Shown: piece by piece, positions 23,455 to 34,731 of the stretch
Position numbering within the stretch: position 1 is the stretch's first letter
How the letters are laid out: each line of letters begins with the position of its first letter
Source: Ochotona curzoniae
Lineage: Eukaryota; Chordata; Mammalia; Lagomorpha; Ochotonidae
Direction: 5' to 3'
Length of the DNA stretch: 64,000 nucleotides
Assembly (NCBI RefSeq): GCF_017591425.1
Contig: NW_024465746.1
Coordinates: forward strand, 1,798,001 to 1,862,000
Notes under the pieces: generated by a model
What the model saw: only the letters and a program-made list of their open reading frames with translations
The model's database searches: none
Told to the model about the DNA's origin: nothing
Translations under genes and position numbers: made by a program

Positions 23455-23620
23455 TTATTTTCACTTATCATTAAATCTTCACGTGATTCCGAACTGGTTT
23501 TCATGATCACCGATTTACAAAGGAGGAGTCAGAGGCTCTGAGAATGCAAGTGCGCTGAGTAGATTTTTCCAGCTCACAAAGAAGAAATTGAGGCAATTGT
23601 TTAGATGCAAATCTGAAATC
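23455..23620 (-). mobile_element. MIR SINE relic
   Basis: CATTAAATCTTCACGTGATT, ATTTACAAAGGAGGAGTCAG and AGGCTCTGAGAATGCAAGTG match the reverse MIR core order. Confidence 0.6.
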
Positions 23621-24425
23621 TTAGTTTTTATCTTTCATTTGGAAAAATTTCAGATTTTTTTTTCCAGAAAACCAGAAGTATATAGCAATATCTACCCATT
23701 CCTCTGACTTAACAATTCCTGTTGAACATGCTTGCTTCATATTTTCCTTTGGCCTTTTGTTTGCTGAAAGTTTTTACAGATATGTCACTTGACCTTAAAA
23801 GCTCAGAGTGAAGCTATGTAAAACAAGAATATCTTCCTAACCTAACCCTAATGGCATTCTCTCTCTAAGTCGGATAGTAGTAATTCTTCTATGAAGCGAT
23901 ACCCGATTTCTCTGATTGCATCAACATCCTCTTTGACGGTTGACTGTTCACACCAAGATCCAATTGAGAGCTATGTCTTACTTTTGACTGTTCTCAAAAG
24001 TGAACACCCAGAGCGGTCCTCCTTCCTCGTGCTTTTAATCTCGACTTTGACTCACGGGAGCGACCTTGTTCTATCTCATCTCCTTTCTAGAATTGTCTGT
24101 TTTCTCCTGATGCTGTTTAACTTGCTCCTCTATGTCCTATAGTGCCAGTAAACCGGAAATTAGGTGTTAAGACTTGATCGCGTTCAGGTTGAACTTGTTC
24201 TGTTTCTGTTCTATCACCCTGGTTCTAGGGAAACCCGTTTAGCTTTGTCAGGGAGTTACTCGACTGGGGAATTTGGGATCCATAAGGACATGGGCATGCC
24301 TTGGCAAGCTTATCCACGTTCGCCTCCCAATCTTTCCCCTGCCTATTGATTACTTTAAAAGACATCTTGTATCCTAATCCCGGTATTTGTATAAGGCTCC
24401 TCTTAGGGAAATAAAGGCGAAGAGC
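23621..24425. other. Unannotated sequence with an 83-codon open frame
   Basis: The plus frame 23891-24142 is Ser/Leu-rich and hydrophobic, with no recognised domain. Flanking blocks (about 23880-24420) read like an old interspersed repeat but I cannot name it. Confidence 0.4.
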
Positions 24426-24427
24426 TG

Positions 24428-24715
24428 GGGATGGGTGTTGGCCTCGTGGTCCCGATGCCAGCTGAGATGCCTGCATGCCCACATCACAGTGCTTTGTGTT
24501 TGAGTCCCAGCTCCATCTCTGATTTCAGCTTCTTTCTAAGGCAAACTCTGGAAGGCAGCAGGTGATGGTTCAAATAGTTGGGTCCTTGCCCCCATGTGGG
24601 AGAACATGAATGACCTTATGGCTTCTCTTTTGGACTCTGATTGGGATGTCACATGCATTTGGGGAATGAATCAGCAGATGGGAGCTTTCTGTCTACTGAA
24701 TTAAAAGATACATAT
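24428..24715 (+). mobile_element. Old CSINE
   Basis: GATGGGTGTTGGCCTCGTGG head, GTTTGAGTCCCAGCTCC, TTTGGGGAATGAATCAGCAG. Confidence 0.65.
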
Positions 24716-25553
24716 TTTTTAAAAATGTTGTAATGTTACAAAAGCTCATTGTTACATGCATTTTCTTTTTAAGAAGAGGAAATTTAAAAGAAGGCAATTG
24801 CTAATTTGATGCAAAGGTGTTAATGCTTTCACTACCACATTTCTGTCTGTCAAAGTCCCCCAAGAAAATGTGTCAGAAAAACACATTGCTAGGCCCCATT
24901 TAGATTTCTGAAATCAGAAATTGCAAGAGTGACATCCAGCAATCCGTGTTTCAAAACCCCCCAGGGGGCTCTGAAGCCTGCTGCAGTCCTTTGCATTATG
25001 CAATTCACTCAGCAGGCAGCCAAGTGCCCTAATCCAAGAGGATCCATTGAATTGATTAAAGCATGTCAATCATATAATTTTCTCACTGGGATAGTTGTTG
25101 AGAATACAAAAGTGGTGTCCTTAAGTAAGCATCATCTCTTTAGCTAACAGCTACAACTTAAACAAACATGCTAGGGGACTCACTCGTACATTCTTGAGCC
25201 AGTCCTCTAGTCTGAGGCAGACACGACACCATGGGTGGTGACAGGACGCTCACAGACAAAGGATTCTGTAAAGGAAGCACAAGCCCGCAGGCCTGGGCTG
25301 TGTGTATTGGCTGCGTGGCCACATCTGCAGACACGTCATCTCTGCTCTTGTAACGTGCTCCTCACGGGAAGGTGTGAGTCTGAATCAATGTTCCTGCATT
25401 GACTGAAAGATAATTAGAGGGAAAGCGCTCATCTGGCTGAATGAGTGTTTCCCAGAGGCAAGCTACAGGCTATCTTCTCCAGCCCTCATGTAAGGTCATT
25501 ACTTTCATTAAATTAGCTTACCTGGAAATGCTTACGTACAATAAAACTGGGGG
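24716..25553. other. Unannotated sequence
   Basis: No gene or repeat recognised. Confidence 0.45.
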
Positions 25554-26286
25554 TGAGAGAGGAGTTAGAGTGGGTAGTAGGCAGTTAGGGTATTCTGGGT
25601 CCCTGAGTAAAAGAGAATTTCTCCACCATGTCTTGAACTCACCAGGGCACGTCTCTTCCAAGGACAGTGGTGCTATTAGCATATCAATTCCCCACTGAAG
25701 TATCGGCCATTATCCTTGGCTAGTGTGGAAGGGCTCAGGAGGCTGATTGCTTTATCATTGAAAGGGAGTAATACACTCTGCTAAGGCCTGGATTGTCCTA
25801 TGTCTGGTATCTCGGTGACCTTTTGTTCCAAGGCCAGGTCCCTTGGAACCAGAATTTTCTTTGTTTATGGAGAGAATCTTTGGTGGAATCTTTAAAAGGT
25901 GCATGTCCCCACCATTGATAGGGTTTTTTCTTTCCCCACCTTGCCCACTATGGCAGAGGACTAGGGGGTTCTCTTTTACCTCCTGCCACATGGCAGAGTC
26001 TAGGGTTTTGCTTATTCTCTTCTGCCCTATGGCAGGGACTAGGGTTTGCTTCTTTTTTTCCTGCCACTATGGCAGAGCACTGAGGTCCTTTTCTCTGCCA
26101 CTATGGCAGGAGTTGTAGGGTTTCTTTTCTATCTCAAAGCCCCTTACGTAACTAGACGGGAGTTTCTTTCTCAACTTTCCTAATAAATTTGTGTTTTAAA
26201 CTAACGTGTCCGCATGAAAATTCTTCTTTCCTGCGAGACAAGAATTTGAGGTTGCTGCCATACTCGGAGTCAAAATTCCTGCAACA
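25554..26286 (+). mobile_element. Solo LTR, same family as 20130-20758
   Basis: TGAGAGAGGAGTTAG...CTGCAACA, flanked by G-runs (GGGG/GGGGG) at 25549-25553 and 26287-26291. It is about 100 bp longer than its relative because the CTGCCACTATGGCAG-type unit is present in more copies (about 25930-26115). AATAAA near 26182. Confidence 0.85.
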
Positions 26287-26448
26287 GGGGGACGGAAAGG
26301 GGTGAGAGCATACCAAAAATATATACACAAATGAGTCCTTGTTTCTTAACAGATTGGAATAAATAATGAGAACTCCTTAAAATACAAGTTTTATTAGGTT
26401 TCTTTGTTCTTCACCCTTGCATCATCTATCTTATAGTATCTACTTTTA

Positions 26449-26778
26449 GGGCCTGGCGTGGTGGCTGATGTCCTCACCTTGAGCGCGTTGGGATCCCATG
26501 TGGGCGCCAGTTCTAATCCCAGCAGCTCCACTTCCCGTCCAGCTTCCTGCTTGTGGCTGGGGAAAGCAGTAGAGGACGGCCCAAAGCCTTGGGACCCTGC
26601 ACCCGCGTGGGAGACATGGAGCAGGTTCCAGGTTCCTGGGTTCGGCTCGGCACAGCACCTGCCGCTGCGATCACTTGGGGAGTGAATTCGTGAAAGGAAG
26701 ATCTTCCTCTCTGTCTCTCCTCCTCTCAGTATATCTGACTTTGCAATAAAAGTCAATAAATCTTAAAAAAAAAAAAAA
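26449..26778 (+). mobile_element. CSINE, full length with 12-bp TSD
   Basis: TSD AGTATCTACTTT at 26435-26446 and 26779-26790. Head GGGCCTGGCGTGGTGGC. Confidence 0.95.
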
Positions 26779-26803
26779 AGTATCTACTTTAAGACTTCTG
26801 AGT

Positions 26804-27094
26804 TAGGGTGGCACAGTGACCCAACTGGTGAATCCTCCACTCATGTCCTGGCTGTTCCACTTCCTATTCAGCTCTCTGCTTGCGGCATGGGAAAGCAGCA
26901 GAGACTAGCCTAATGTCTTAGGTCCTTGCACCTGCATGGGAAACCTGGCAGAAGCCCCTGGATCTGGCTCCAGATCAGCTGTGTTCCAGCTGTGGTGGCT
27001 TTTGGGATAGTGAGCTAGCAGTTGGAGTATCTTTCTCTGTTCTTCTCTCCGTAAATCTGTCTTTCCAATAAAAATAAATAAATCTTGAAAAATA
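26804..27094 (+). mobile_element. CSINE, older subfamily
   Basis: AGGGTGGCACAGTGACCC head, tail CCAATAAAAATAAATAAATC. Imperfect TSD around AAG(A)CTTCTGAGT. Confidence 0.8.
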
Positions 27095-27698
27095 AAGTCT
27101 GAGTCAGATAGCAGGGCTTTAGCCTATAATCTGCCACAGGCTACCCGAGTGGTTGAATATAACATTTATTTCAAGATATATGGAAAAGGGAATGAAACTG
27201 CTAAAAATGTAGAAACGAATGCAGTTTTTCATATGTAATTTCCATGCACGTCTTAAAGATTCTGTGTGCCCAGATTTCAATTTTTCTTCATCAAAACAAA
27301 CTCATCTTTTTATTCCATTTTCCATGTATGTTTTGAGTACCCACCCTCAAGTTTCTAGTCATTCAACCCTCTTCCCTATTGCCAGTACAATGCAGCCAAT
27401 GACTGCCCTTTGCTCTTACAAGGCTTTTTTACAAGGTAGATATCTTATAAGGGGACTTTATCAACAATAAAATGAAAAAAAAAAGTAATAGTAATTTACC
27501 GGGCAGTTGATAGTGTTGAACTCAGACAACTATGTTTATTAACTGTTCTTTGTAACTAGTGTCCGGTTAAGGCCAAGTTGGCAGTGGAGTGGTCAGCTAG
27601 CAGCTCTTTCCTGTTGGCCTGATGGCAAGTCCCTGTGTCTGGGTGACACCTTACCACAGGGAGTAACACGTAATCATCCAGTCCCACTGTTGTGTTAG
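27095..27698. other. Unannotated sequence
   Basis: No gene recognised; an A-run at 27474-27484. Confidence 0.45.
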
Positions 27699-27699
27699 A

Positions 27700-28083
27700 C
27701 CATCTTGTTGCAATGATGAGACACTCGAGGCTGCCTAATGCATAAAGGAAGGCGGTTTGCTTAGTTCAAAGTCGTGGAGGTTTCAAGTCAGAGGTCAGGA
27801 GGCACCATCTGCTCAGGCCCTGGTGAGAAATTCCCCCTGACTACATCACAGCTTAAGCAGACAGGAATATCCCCATGCACAAGAGGCAGGTGTATGGGAT
27901 GGGCTGGTGTTAGAACGACCCACACTTGTGGGAGCTGACCTGGGTCCCAGGAGAACTGCACCAACCCCTGATGAGGGCACTGCCCTCCCCTTCCTTTCGG
28001 TTCCATCGACGTTTTCACATCGTCACTCTGAGGACCATCGTGCCAGTACACGAGCCCCTGGGGGACACGCTCAAACCATAGCA
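27700..28083 (-). mobile_element. MaLR LTR (MLT1/MST type)
   Basis: Read on the minus strand it starts TGCTATGGTTTGAGCGTGTC and keeps the order GTGCCCTCATCAG, CTCACCAGGGCCTGAGCAG, GCCTCCTGACCTCTGACTTG, the classic MaLR LTR arrangement. Strongly diverged. Confidence 0.65.
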
Positions 28084-28134
28084 AGCCTTGGCAACCGCAA
28101 ACATCGGCAAGGCAGTGACAACAAAGGGGAGAAT

Positions 28135-28250
28135 GCACAAAGGGAAGCAACACTGAGCTCTTCCTGTGTGCCAGGTGCCACCTAACTGGGTTCAGGATCA
28201 GGTCGTCTAATTATCACAGCCAACCCTAGTAACAGTGTTGTTCTCCTTGC
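28135..28250 (-). mobile_element. MIR SINE relic
   Basis: CACTGAGCTCTTCCTGTGTG, CCAGGTGCCACC and TCTAATTATCACAGCCAACC follow the reverse MIR 3' part. Confidence 0.6.
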
Positions 28251-28798
28251 AGAATGACGTGTCAGCCACCATCAGCTGACGCTGGAAAACCTAAATCAAG
28301 GCAAGGATTTGTTAGTGGGCTTAAGGAGAATTTCATCAGAGGGTTATAGGACAGAGTATCTAGTGCCAATAGATTCATTAGTTCCCAGAAACGATCTGAG
28401 CTGACCTGGGGTTTGGGATTAGAGAATGTGCAGCTGGAGGCAATCCCCTAGCCATGGTATGCTTGTGTTGCATTTATAAACTCTGCCACTTGATATCATT
28501 GAGGCAATCCCTGAAATCTCTCTCTTACACACCCTTTCCATGCCCTTCTCTTAAGGAGGATGTTAGGAACTGATGCTTTCTGGGAGTGCTCAGCACCCTG
28601 AAAGCGTGGCTGCTGCTGCTCCCCGAGGCCTGTGTCTCTCTCAGGACCTTGACCAAGTGTTTCGTGTGCATCATGTTTTTCAGCTCTGCTGGTGTGATCC
28701 CAGAGCACCTCTGCTCCCTTTCCCTATAGTACTTCATACACTTGACCTTGCTTGTGAACCTAGCTTTATTAACTAGACTATGAGCTCCTTTATGACTT
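28251..28798. other. Unannotated sequence
   Basis: No gene or repeat recognised. Confidence 0.45.
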
Positions 28799-28799
28799 A

Positions 28800-29068
28800 A
28801 ACAATTATTTATTTAAAAGGCAGAGAGAGAAAAAAGAGATCTTCCATCTGCTAGTTAATTCTATAAAAGATCCAGACAGCCAAGGTTGGGCCAGGCCAAA
28901 ACCTTAAGCCAGCAACTCCTTTCTGGTCTCTCAAGGGCCTTTGTAAGTGCAACAAGCAGAAAGCTGAGTCAGAAGTGGAGTGGCCAGGACTTGAACTGGC
29001 ACAACCATAGGGCATGCCATATTACAGTCAGTAGTGTCTTAAGCTGCTGTACCACATTGCCAACTCCT
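28800..29068 (-). mobile_element. Old CSINE
   Basis: Minus strand; TTATTTAAAAGGCAGAGAG, CCATCTGCTAGTTAATTC, GGACTTGAACTGGCAC. Confidence 0.68.
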
Positions 29069-29201
29069 CAAATACTTGTTTTTGTCTGTAGAACCCTAAT
29101 GCTGGAGCATATAAAAAGATACTTCATAAAAAAGGCACTTGGTGAATGTATTTTCAGAATGTATGTTATCTAACATACCTGGTTGCTTGGATGTTTGCTT
29201 T

Positions 29202-29509
29202 TTTTTTTTTAATTTTTATTGGGAAGTCAGATATATATAGAGAGAAGAGGAGAGACAGAGATGAAGCTCTTCCGTCCGATGACTCACTCCCCAAGTATCA
29301 CAATGGCCGGTGCTGTGCTGATCCGAAGCCAGGAGCCTGGAACCTCCTCCAGGTCTCCCAAGGCTTTGGGCCATGCTTGACTGCTTTCCCCAGCCACAAG
29401 CAGGGAGCTGGATGGGAAGTGGGGCTGCCGGGATTAGAACTGGCACCCATATATGATCCTAGCACGTTCAAGGCGAGGACTTTAGCCGCTAGGTCACTGC
29501 ACTGGGCCC
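29202..29509 (-). mobile_element. CSINE with TSD
   Basis: TSD TGTTTGCTTT at 29192-29201 and 29510-29519. Lacks about 20 bp (CACCCGCGTGGGAGACC side) in the centre. Confidence 0.92.
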
Positions 29510-29519
29510 TGTTTGCTTT

Positions 29520-30395
29520 CTTGGAAGGCCAGGACTACCCAAGAATCAATTAAGGCAAGTAGACTTGTCCTATAGGACCTTCAGTGAGCACTGGTGCTAT
29601 TTGACAAGAAGAACTAAGCTAAATTCAGCCCTGAAAGGATGCACACGCCATGCTGCTCTGAATTGGTTTGTGAGGTTTCAGAGTCTGAATCCCGAGGCGT
29701 CCACAGACCTGACAGATAGCACATGGATACCAAGTAGGTGGATCATCCAGCCAGAGCTAAGACGCACGAATACCCCATGTAGAAGCCGAGGGGATGAAGC
29801 GCAGGGAACACCGAGGCAGACACATTTCAACCAGAAAAACGGAGACTGGGCCTGGAGGAACGTATGCATGAGAGTACTTTTAAAATTTCATCAAAAATGA
29901 GTGAAAGGATTGCTTTATTCTGATGTAGAAATTTTCCTAGGGCATGTTTGATGAAACGGCTAAGACTCTGTGGAAGAGACTTGCATGATTTGGAGTCTTC
30001 GTTCTCCCCCTGACTCCAGCTTCCTGCTAATGCACACCCACAGGCAGCTCGGGTCGTGAGGTCCCTGCCACCACTAGGGAAATCCAGACTGAGTTTGACC
30101 CAGATCCCAACATCACGAGCAAGCAGGAAGAGAGCCAGCAGTTACGCGACCTTTAACAGTCTTTCCAACAAGGCTGTTTTTGAAATCCATATATAGTTTT
30201 TCCAATGATATATACTTTCCATTCAGTGTTTGAAGCCGTGCCACACTCCCTGGCTTCCTTCTCTTCTGTGCTCCTGCCAAGGTGATGCCACCCATTACCA
30301 AGTCCTCAAATCAGCAAAACTGATGCTGGCCTTGCCCTTGAACCTCTAGTACTAGGATCCAAATACCTGTTTGTTTGTTTGTTTGTTTGAACTTT
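29520..30395. other. Unannotated sequence with an old CSINE trace
   Basis: A weak plus-strand CSINE trace is seen at 29950-30110 (CCAGCTTCCTGCTAATGCAC). The 111-codon frame at 29565-29900 has no recognised relatives. (GTTT)n at 30369-30390. Confidence 0.45.
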
Positions 30396-30397
30396 AA

Positions 30398-30732
30398 TTT
30401 TTTAAAGATTTTTTTTATTAAAAGGACAGATATACAGAGAAATGGCAGATACACCGGGAGAAGGAGAGACAGAGACAAAGATCCATCGCTGGTTCACTCC
30501 CCAAGCAGCCACAAAGGCCAGAGCTGATCTGATCCGAAGCCAGGAGCCAGGAGCTTCTTCTGGGTCCCTCATGCATGTGCAGAGTTCCAAGGATTTGGGC
30601 CGTTCTTTGCTGCTTTCCCAGGGCACAAGCAGGGAGCTGGATGGGAAGTGGAGCAGCCAGGACACTAACCAGCTCCCGATCCTGGTGCTAGAAGTGGGAG
30701 GATCAGCCAACTGAATCATTATGCCAAGCCTA
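30398..30732 (-). mobile_element. CSINE
   Basis: Minus strand; ACAGATATACAGAGAAATGG with an extra GCAGATACACCGGGAG segment near the tail, GATGGGAAGTGGAGCAGCC block. Confidence 0.82.
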
Positions 30733-31037
30733 AGAGGCAAATTCTTTGTTTTAAAAGAAACATTTGTAAGCTAAAAGTGGAGTATGCACATCAAAGCATG
30801 TCCACATCATCATGAGAAACAGTCACTAGGTTTCTGACACTCCGCTCAGGTTAAATGGAGTGTGCCAAGATCCAGAAGCCCTGCTCAAATGCTCTTACCA
30901 CATCCATCCTGCTAAGGTAACCTGAAACACCAAACACTAGCTTCGCAGGCTTTTAAACTGAGCTGATGAGATCACAAAGAGTTCATTTTTCAGCATCTGG
31001 TGTCACTTAATGTTATATCTTTAAGATTAACTGACTT

Positions 31038-31336
31038 TGGGTCCAGCGTGGTGGCCTAGCAGCTAAAGTCTTTGACTTGAACTCGCTGGGATCCCATGTG
31101 GGTGCCGGTTCTAATCTGGGCAGCCCCGCTTCCCATCCAGCTCCCTGCTTGTGGCCTGGGAAAGCAGCGGAGGACGGCCCAAAGCCTTGGGACCCTGCAC
31201 CCATGTGGGAGACCCAGAAGAAGTTCCTGATTCCTGGGGAGTGAATCATTGGACAGAAAATCTTCCTTTCTGTCTCTCCTTCTCTCTGTACATCTGACTT
31301 TGCGATAAAAGTAAAATAAATCTTTAATAAAAAAAA
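31038..31336 (+). mobile_element. CSINE with internal deletion
   Basis: Head GGGTCCAGCGTGGTGGCC. About 35 bp are missing between TTCCTGATTCCTGG and GGAGTGAATC. TSD AGATT(A/C)A.TGACTT. Confidence 0.93.
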
Positions 31337-31399
31337 AGATTCATTGACTTCATAGTGCATTGGATAATTATTTCATTTTCATTGATGTACAGTATTTCC

Positions 31400-31620
31400 T
31401 AATAAAAATATATTGCAGTCTTATTTATCCATTTTAAATGTTGATGGACATTTAGATTTTCCTGTCTGGAGGTTTTTGCAAATGTGGTGAAGTGTACATT
31501 TTTGAGAGTAGCATGATGCTAGATCAAAGGGTTCTCCATGCCTTTTGATTTAGTATATATTGCCAAATGTTTCTAAAGTGGCCAATTTACACCCTTCAGC
31601 GTATGGTGTGGAAGCTGGTT
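31400..31620 (-). mobile_element. Old L1 3'-region fragment
   Basis: TTGATGGACATTTAGATTTT and CCAAATGTTTCTAAAGTGGC match the reverse of the old mammalian L1 3' part. Confidence 0.55.
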
Positions 31621-31639
31621 GCTCCTCACAGGCAGGGTA

Positions 31640-31813
31640 ACGCCTCCCTCAGAATTGTCCATGTTCTAGTCAAGAGAATCTGTGAATATTTCACCTTATG
31701 TGGCAAAGGGACTTTGTCTCTGGGGCTAAGTGAGGGGTCTTGAGACGGGGAGGTGTTCCCAGCGTAGTTTGGAGGTGTGACGGGGGAAGCTCAACGCAGT
31801 CATAAGTGTCCTT
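31640..31813 (+). mobile_element. MaLR/MLT1-like repeat, left half
   Basis: TGTGAATATTTCACCTTATG, GGCAAAGGGACTTTG, TCTTGAGACGGGGAGG. Interrupted at 31814 by a retroposon. Confidence 0.6.
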
Positions 31814-32125
31814 TTCATGTTTTTTTTTCCTCATTTTTAAATTATATTTTTGACAATCTTTGCATAGTTAATTAGGGCATAAAGGTTCAAGGGCTGCAGG
31901 AAACTGGGTAAGACTATCATATCCATACTTTTTTTTTTTTTCTGTACCTGGGATAAAGGGGGAGGTAAAGGGAGAAGTCCCGCCCAGTCTCCCACCCATC
32001 CCAGGTCCCCGATATGGGGCGTACTCCGAGGGTCTTGCTCAAGTGGTTTTGATAGTTTACCAGTTATGAATCGCTGCCAAGCTCGCCACTCCAAGCACCA
32101 AGAAATCGCTGCCGAATTCACTGGT
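31814..32125 (-). mobile_element. 5'-truncated L1-type 3' end with 16-bp TSD
   Basis: Minus-strand insertion: T-run at the left (complement of the A-tail), GACAATCTTTGCATAGTTAA, then the body, truncated at the right. Exact TSD AGTCATAAGTGTCCTT at 31798-31813 and 32126-32141. The same 3' end terminates the 3-kb element at 57.9 kb. Confidence 0.88.
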
Positions 32126-32141
32126 AGTCATAAGTGTCCTT

Positions 32142-32430
32142 ACAAGTGGCAGAGGGAAGAGCGGGCAGATGTAGCCACGGAGGTCAGAGATGCAATACTG
32201 CCCGTTTTGAAGTGGAAAGATGACCCCTAGCCAAGGACCTGGGAAGGACAGGAAATGAACAGGGTCTCCCCTACAGCTTCCAGAGAGGAAGCAACTGTGG
32301 ACATCTGGACTGCGCCCAGAGAGACCGGGAAGACTCCTGCCCCTCGAGGGGGTGAGAGAATGAATCTGTACTCTTGTAAGCCCCTGAAGTTGTGGTCATT
32401 TGTTACAACTTCAGCAGAAAACCAACAGGT
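32142..32430 (+). mobile_element. MaLR/MLT1-like repeat, right half
   Basis: Resumes after the insertion: ACAAGTGGCAGAGGGAAGAG, GACTGCGCCCAGAGAGACC, GTTGTGGTCATTTGTTACAA. Confidence 0.6.
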
Positions 32431-32669
32431 TCTGCATCCACACAACACTTGGTACCGTATGCTTTTCAGCATCTTGCTTTTCCTGGTACTTGTGTTATAG
32501 TATCGCATCAAGGTTTGAGTTTTTATTTTCCCAATGAAAAGTAAGGTTGGGTACATTTTACATTTTATTTTTAGTATCGTTTGCATAGTTTAGAGGGACA
32601 CATGCCCATGTGGGTCTCTGGTTAGGATAGGAAGGGTTGAAATATGTAGAAAGATGAGATATATGTTAT

Positions 32670-33830
32670 GGTTTCCTTTTTCTTTATCTTTGTTCTCCTG
32701 TGTCCAGAGTGGGGGAGGAGAAGGGGTCGCTCCTTGCTGTGAAACTACATCAGCTCTGGCAATGGGAGATAGTCATCCGGTGACACCTTGGAGACCCCAA
32801 AGCTTATTCCAAATGCGTTACTTAAGTGGTTTCAATAGTTTTGAGACATCCTTAGTTTTGTTAACCAAGGTTGAGAAAAATCTTTCCAAGGTTATTGGAA
32901 GGTTATTTCCAAGGGCTGACCAGACCCCCAGATACTTGCTGCAAAGTTGGCTGGAGAATTGTCCAACCTGTTCTGCTTTCTGTCATCTTGACCAGATAGT
33001 CCATGTTCCCTGCTGACCTAGATGAGCTGGCTCTCATGTCACTCATGTGTGTCTGAGCCTGTTGTCCTTTCCACAGGCACCAGCAATGAGGAGCCCTAGT
33101 CCTAACACTTGCACCCCAAGGTCAGACCATACATCTGATTTTCCCGGTGGCCAGGATTTGAGTCCAGCAATCCACCTGGAGAGTCCCCCAAAAAACTTCA
33201 CCTGGGGTAACTTCAGACTTGTCTCTTATGTATGTCAGCTAGTATAGGGTCAAGTTAAGTTCATTACCTGCACCAGGCAGTGTACATAACATGCATTTAG
33301 CTTGCTGGTCAGTTTCATTCCCAGCCCTGACTCTCACGTGAACCAACAGGTATTGTGGCCTAACCCAGACCAACCCAGCCCATCACAGGCCTAGTCCTCC
33401 AGCACACCACCCGGTGCCACAGTTAGGCCACAGTTAGGGTGACCCCCAATAACCTCCACCAGACCTCCCCCCAGCCCTGGTTTTTGCATGTGCCAGCATG
33501 TGTTGTAGCCTAGTCCAACCCGTCCTGTATCCCATCCAGCTCTCATGCATACTAAAGGGTGCTGCAGCTTACTTCAACCCAACCCATCTGCAGATACAGC
33601 TCACACATATGCCAATGGGTACTTCTGCCTTGTCCAGCCCAGCCTGCCCCCAGCCCTAGCTCTCATGCTCACCAGTGGGAATAGGGGAGTTCCCTACCAG
33701 GCTCACTCCTAGCCCCAGATCTTGTGCTTGCCAGCAGGTACCGTGGTTCAACCAGACATGGTTCACATCCAGTTCTGGCACGTGCCAGTGGGTTCTGCAG
33801 CCTAGCCTAGCTGACCTGTGGGTTGTGTAT
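32670..33830 (-). mobile_element. Older relative of the 57.9-61.0 kb element
   Basis: Collinear with 58.03-59.17 kb: AGTGGTTTCAATAGTTTTGA region, then ACCCCCAATAACCTCCACCA and about 75-85-bp degenerate units in the same order. Its 3' terminus is missing. Confidence 0.6.
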
Positions 33831-33834
33831 GTTT

Positions 33835-34173
33835 TTAAAGGTTTACTTATTTATTTGATTATTTATTTATTGGAAAGGCATAGTGACTGGGAGAGGAAGG
33901 AGAAAGGAGAGGAGAGGAGAGAGAGATCTTCCATTTGCTGGTTCACTTCTCTAAAATGACTGTAATAGCCAGGTTTGGGCCAGGCTGAAGCCCAGAGCCA
34001 ACGACTCCCTGGGCCTTCCACTTGGAAGAGCCTACAAACTTGCTGGTCTTCTCAGGCATGTAACCAGGAAGCTGATTTGGAAGCAGAGCAATCAGAATTC
34101 CAGCAGTTACTTCGAAAGAGAATGCTGGTGTTCCAAGTGGCAGTTTAGCCCATTGTGCCGTAACTCAGCTCTA
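33835..34173 (-). mobile_element. Old CSINE
   Basis: Minus strand; TTATTTATTGGAAAGGCATAG, CCATTTGCTGGTTCACTTC, TGTGCCGTAACTCAGC. Confidence 0.7.
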
Positions 34174-34367
34174 GACTGAGTACCTTTCCATATAGTCATT
34201 ATCCATGTAGGTATCGCTTTTAAGAAGAGCCATCTCATGCGTTTGTATTTTCCTAATGATTTATCTAACCTTATTTATTTGAATATGAATTGTTCTGACA
34301 ATTTATATTGCATGTTATAAATGGTGTTTTAAATACCTTTCACTTTATAGCTTACATATCACTATGT

Positions 34368-34551
34368 TTGAATTATTGTTATTATTTGAAAGACAGAGTT
34401 AGAGAGAGAGAGAGAGAGATGAAGAGAGGTCTTCCATCTTCTGGCTCACCCCCTAAAAGGCCACAATAACTAGAAGTGGGCCAGTCCAAAGCCAGGAGCC
34501 AGGAGCTTCTTCTAGGTCTCCCATCTGGGGATACGCCACAACACCAGCCCA
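34368..34551 (-). mobile_element. Old CSINE with internal deletion
   Basis: Minus strand; tail and GAGCCAGGAGCTTCTTC present, then a jump to the head ACGCCACAACACCAGCCC. Confidence 0.65.
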
Positions 34552-34564
34552 GCAAGAGAGCTCT

Positions 34565-34716
34565 TTTTCCTTCCAGGGGTTCACTCTCCCACCTGAAATT
34601 TCTTCAATGATGCTCTTTAGTTTCCTATGTACTGGTTCTGCATATCTTTCATTAGATACATTTGAAAGACTTGATGTTTATATTTGTTTGTTCATTTATA
34701 CTTACTAAGTTTATTA
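34565..34716 (-). mobile_element. L1 ORF2-region fragment (weak)
   Basis: TCTTCAATGATGCTCTTTAG and TCTGCATATCTTTCATTAG resemble reverse L1 ORF2 sequence. Target of the next SINE. Confidence 0.4.
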
Positions 34717-34731
34717 AAAACATATAAGATT

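Noticed and set aside
20130..26286. A single provirus with two LTRs
   Set aside because: Each LTR has its own short flanking duplication, and the sequence between holds SINEs and no gag, pol or env remnant.
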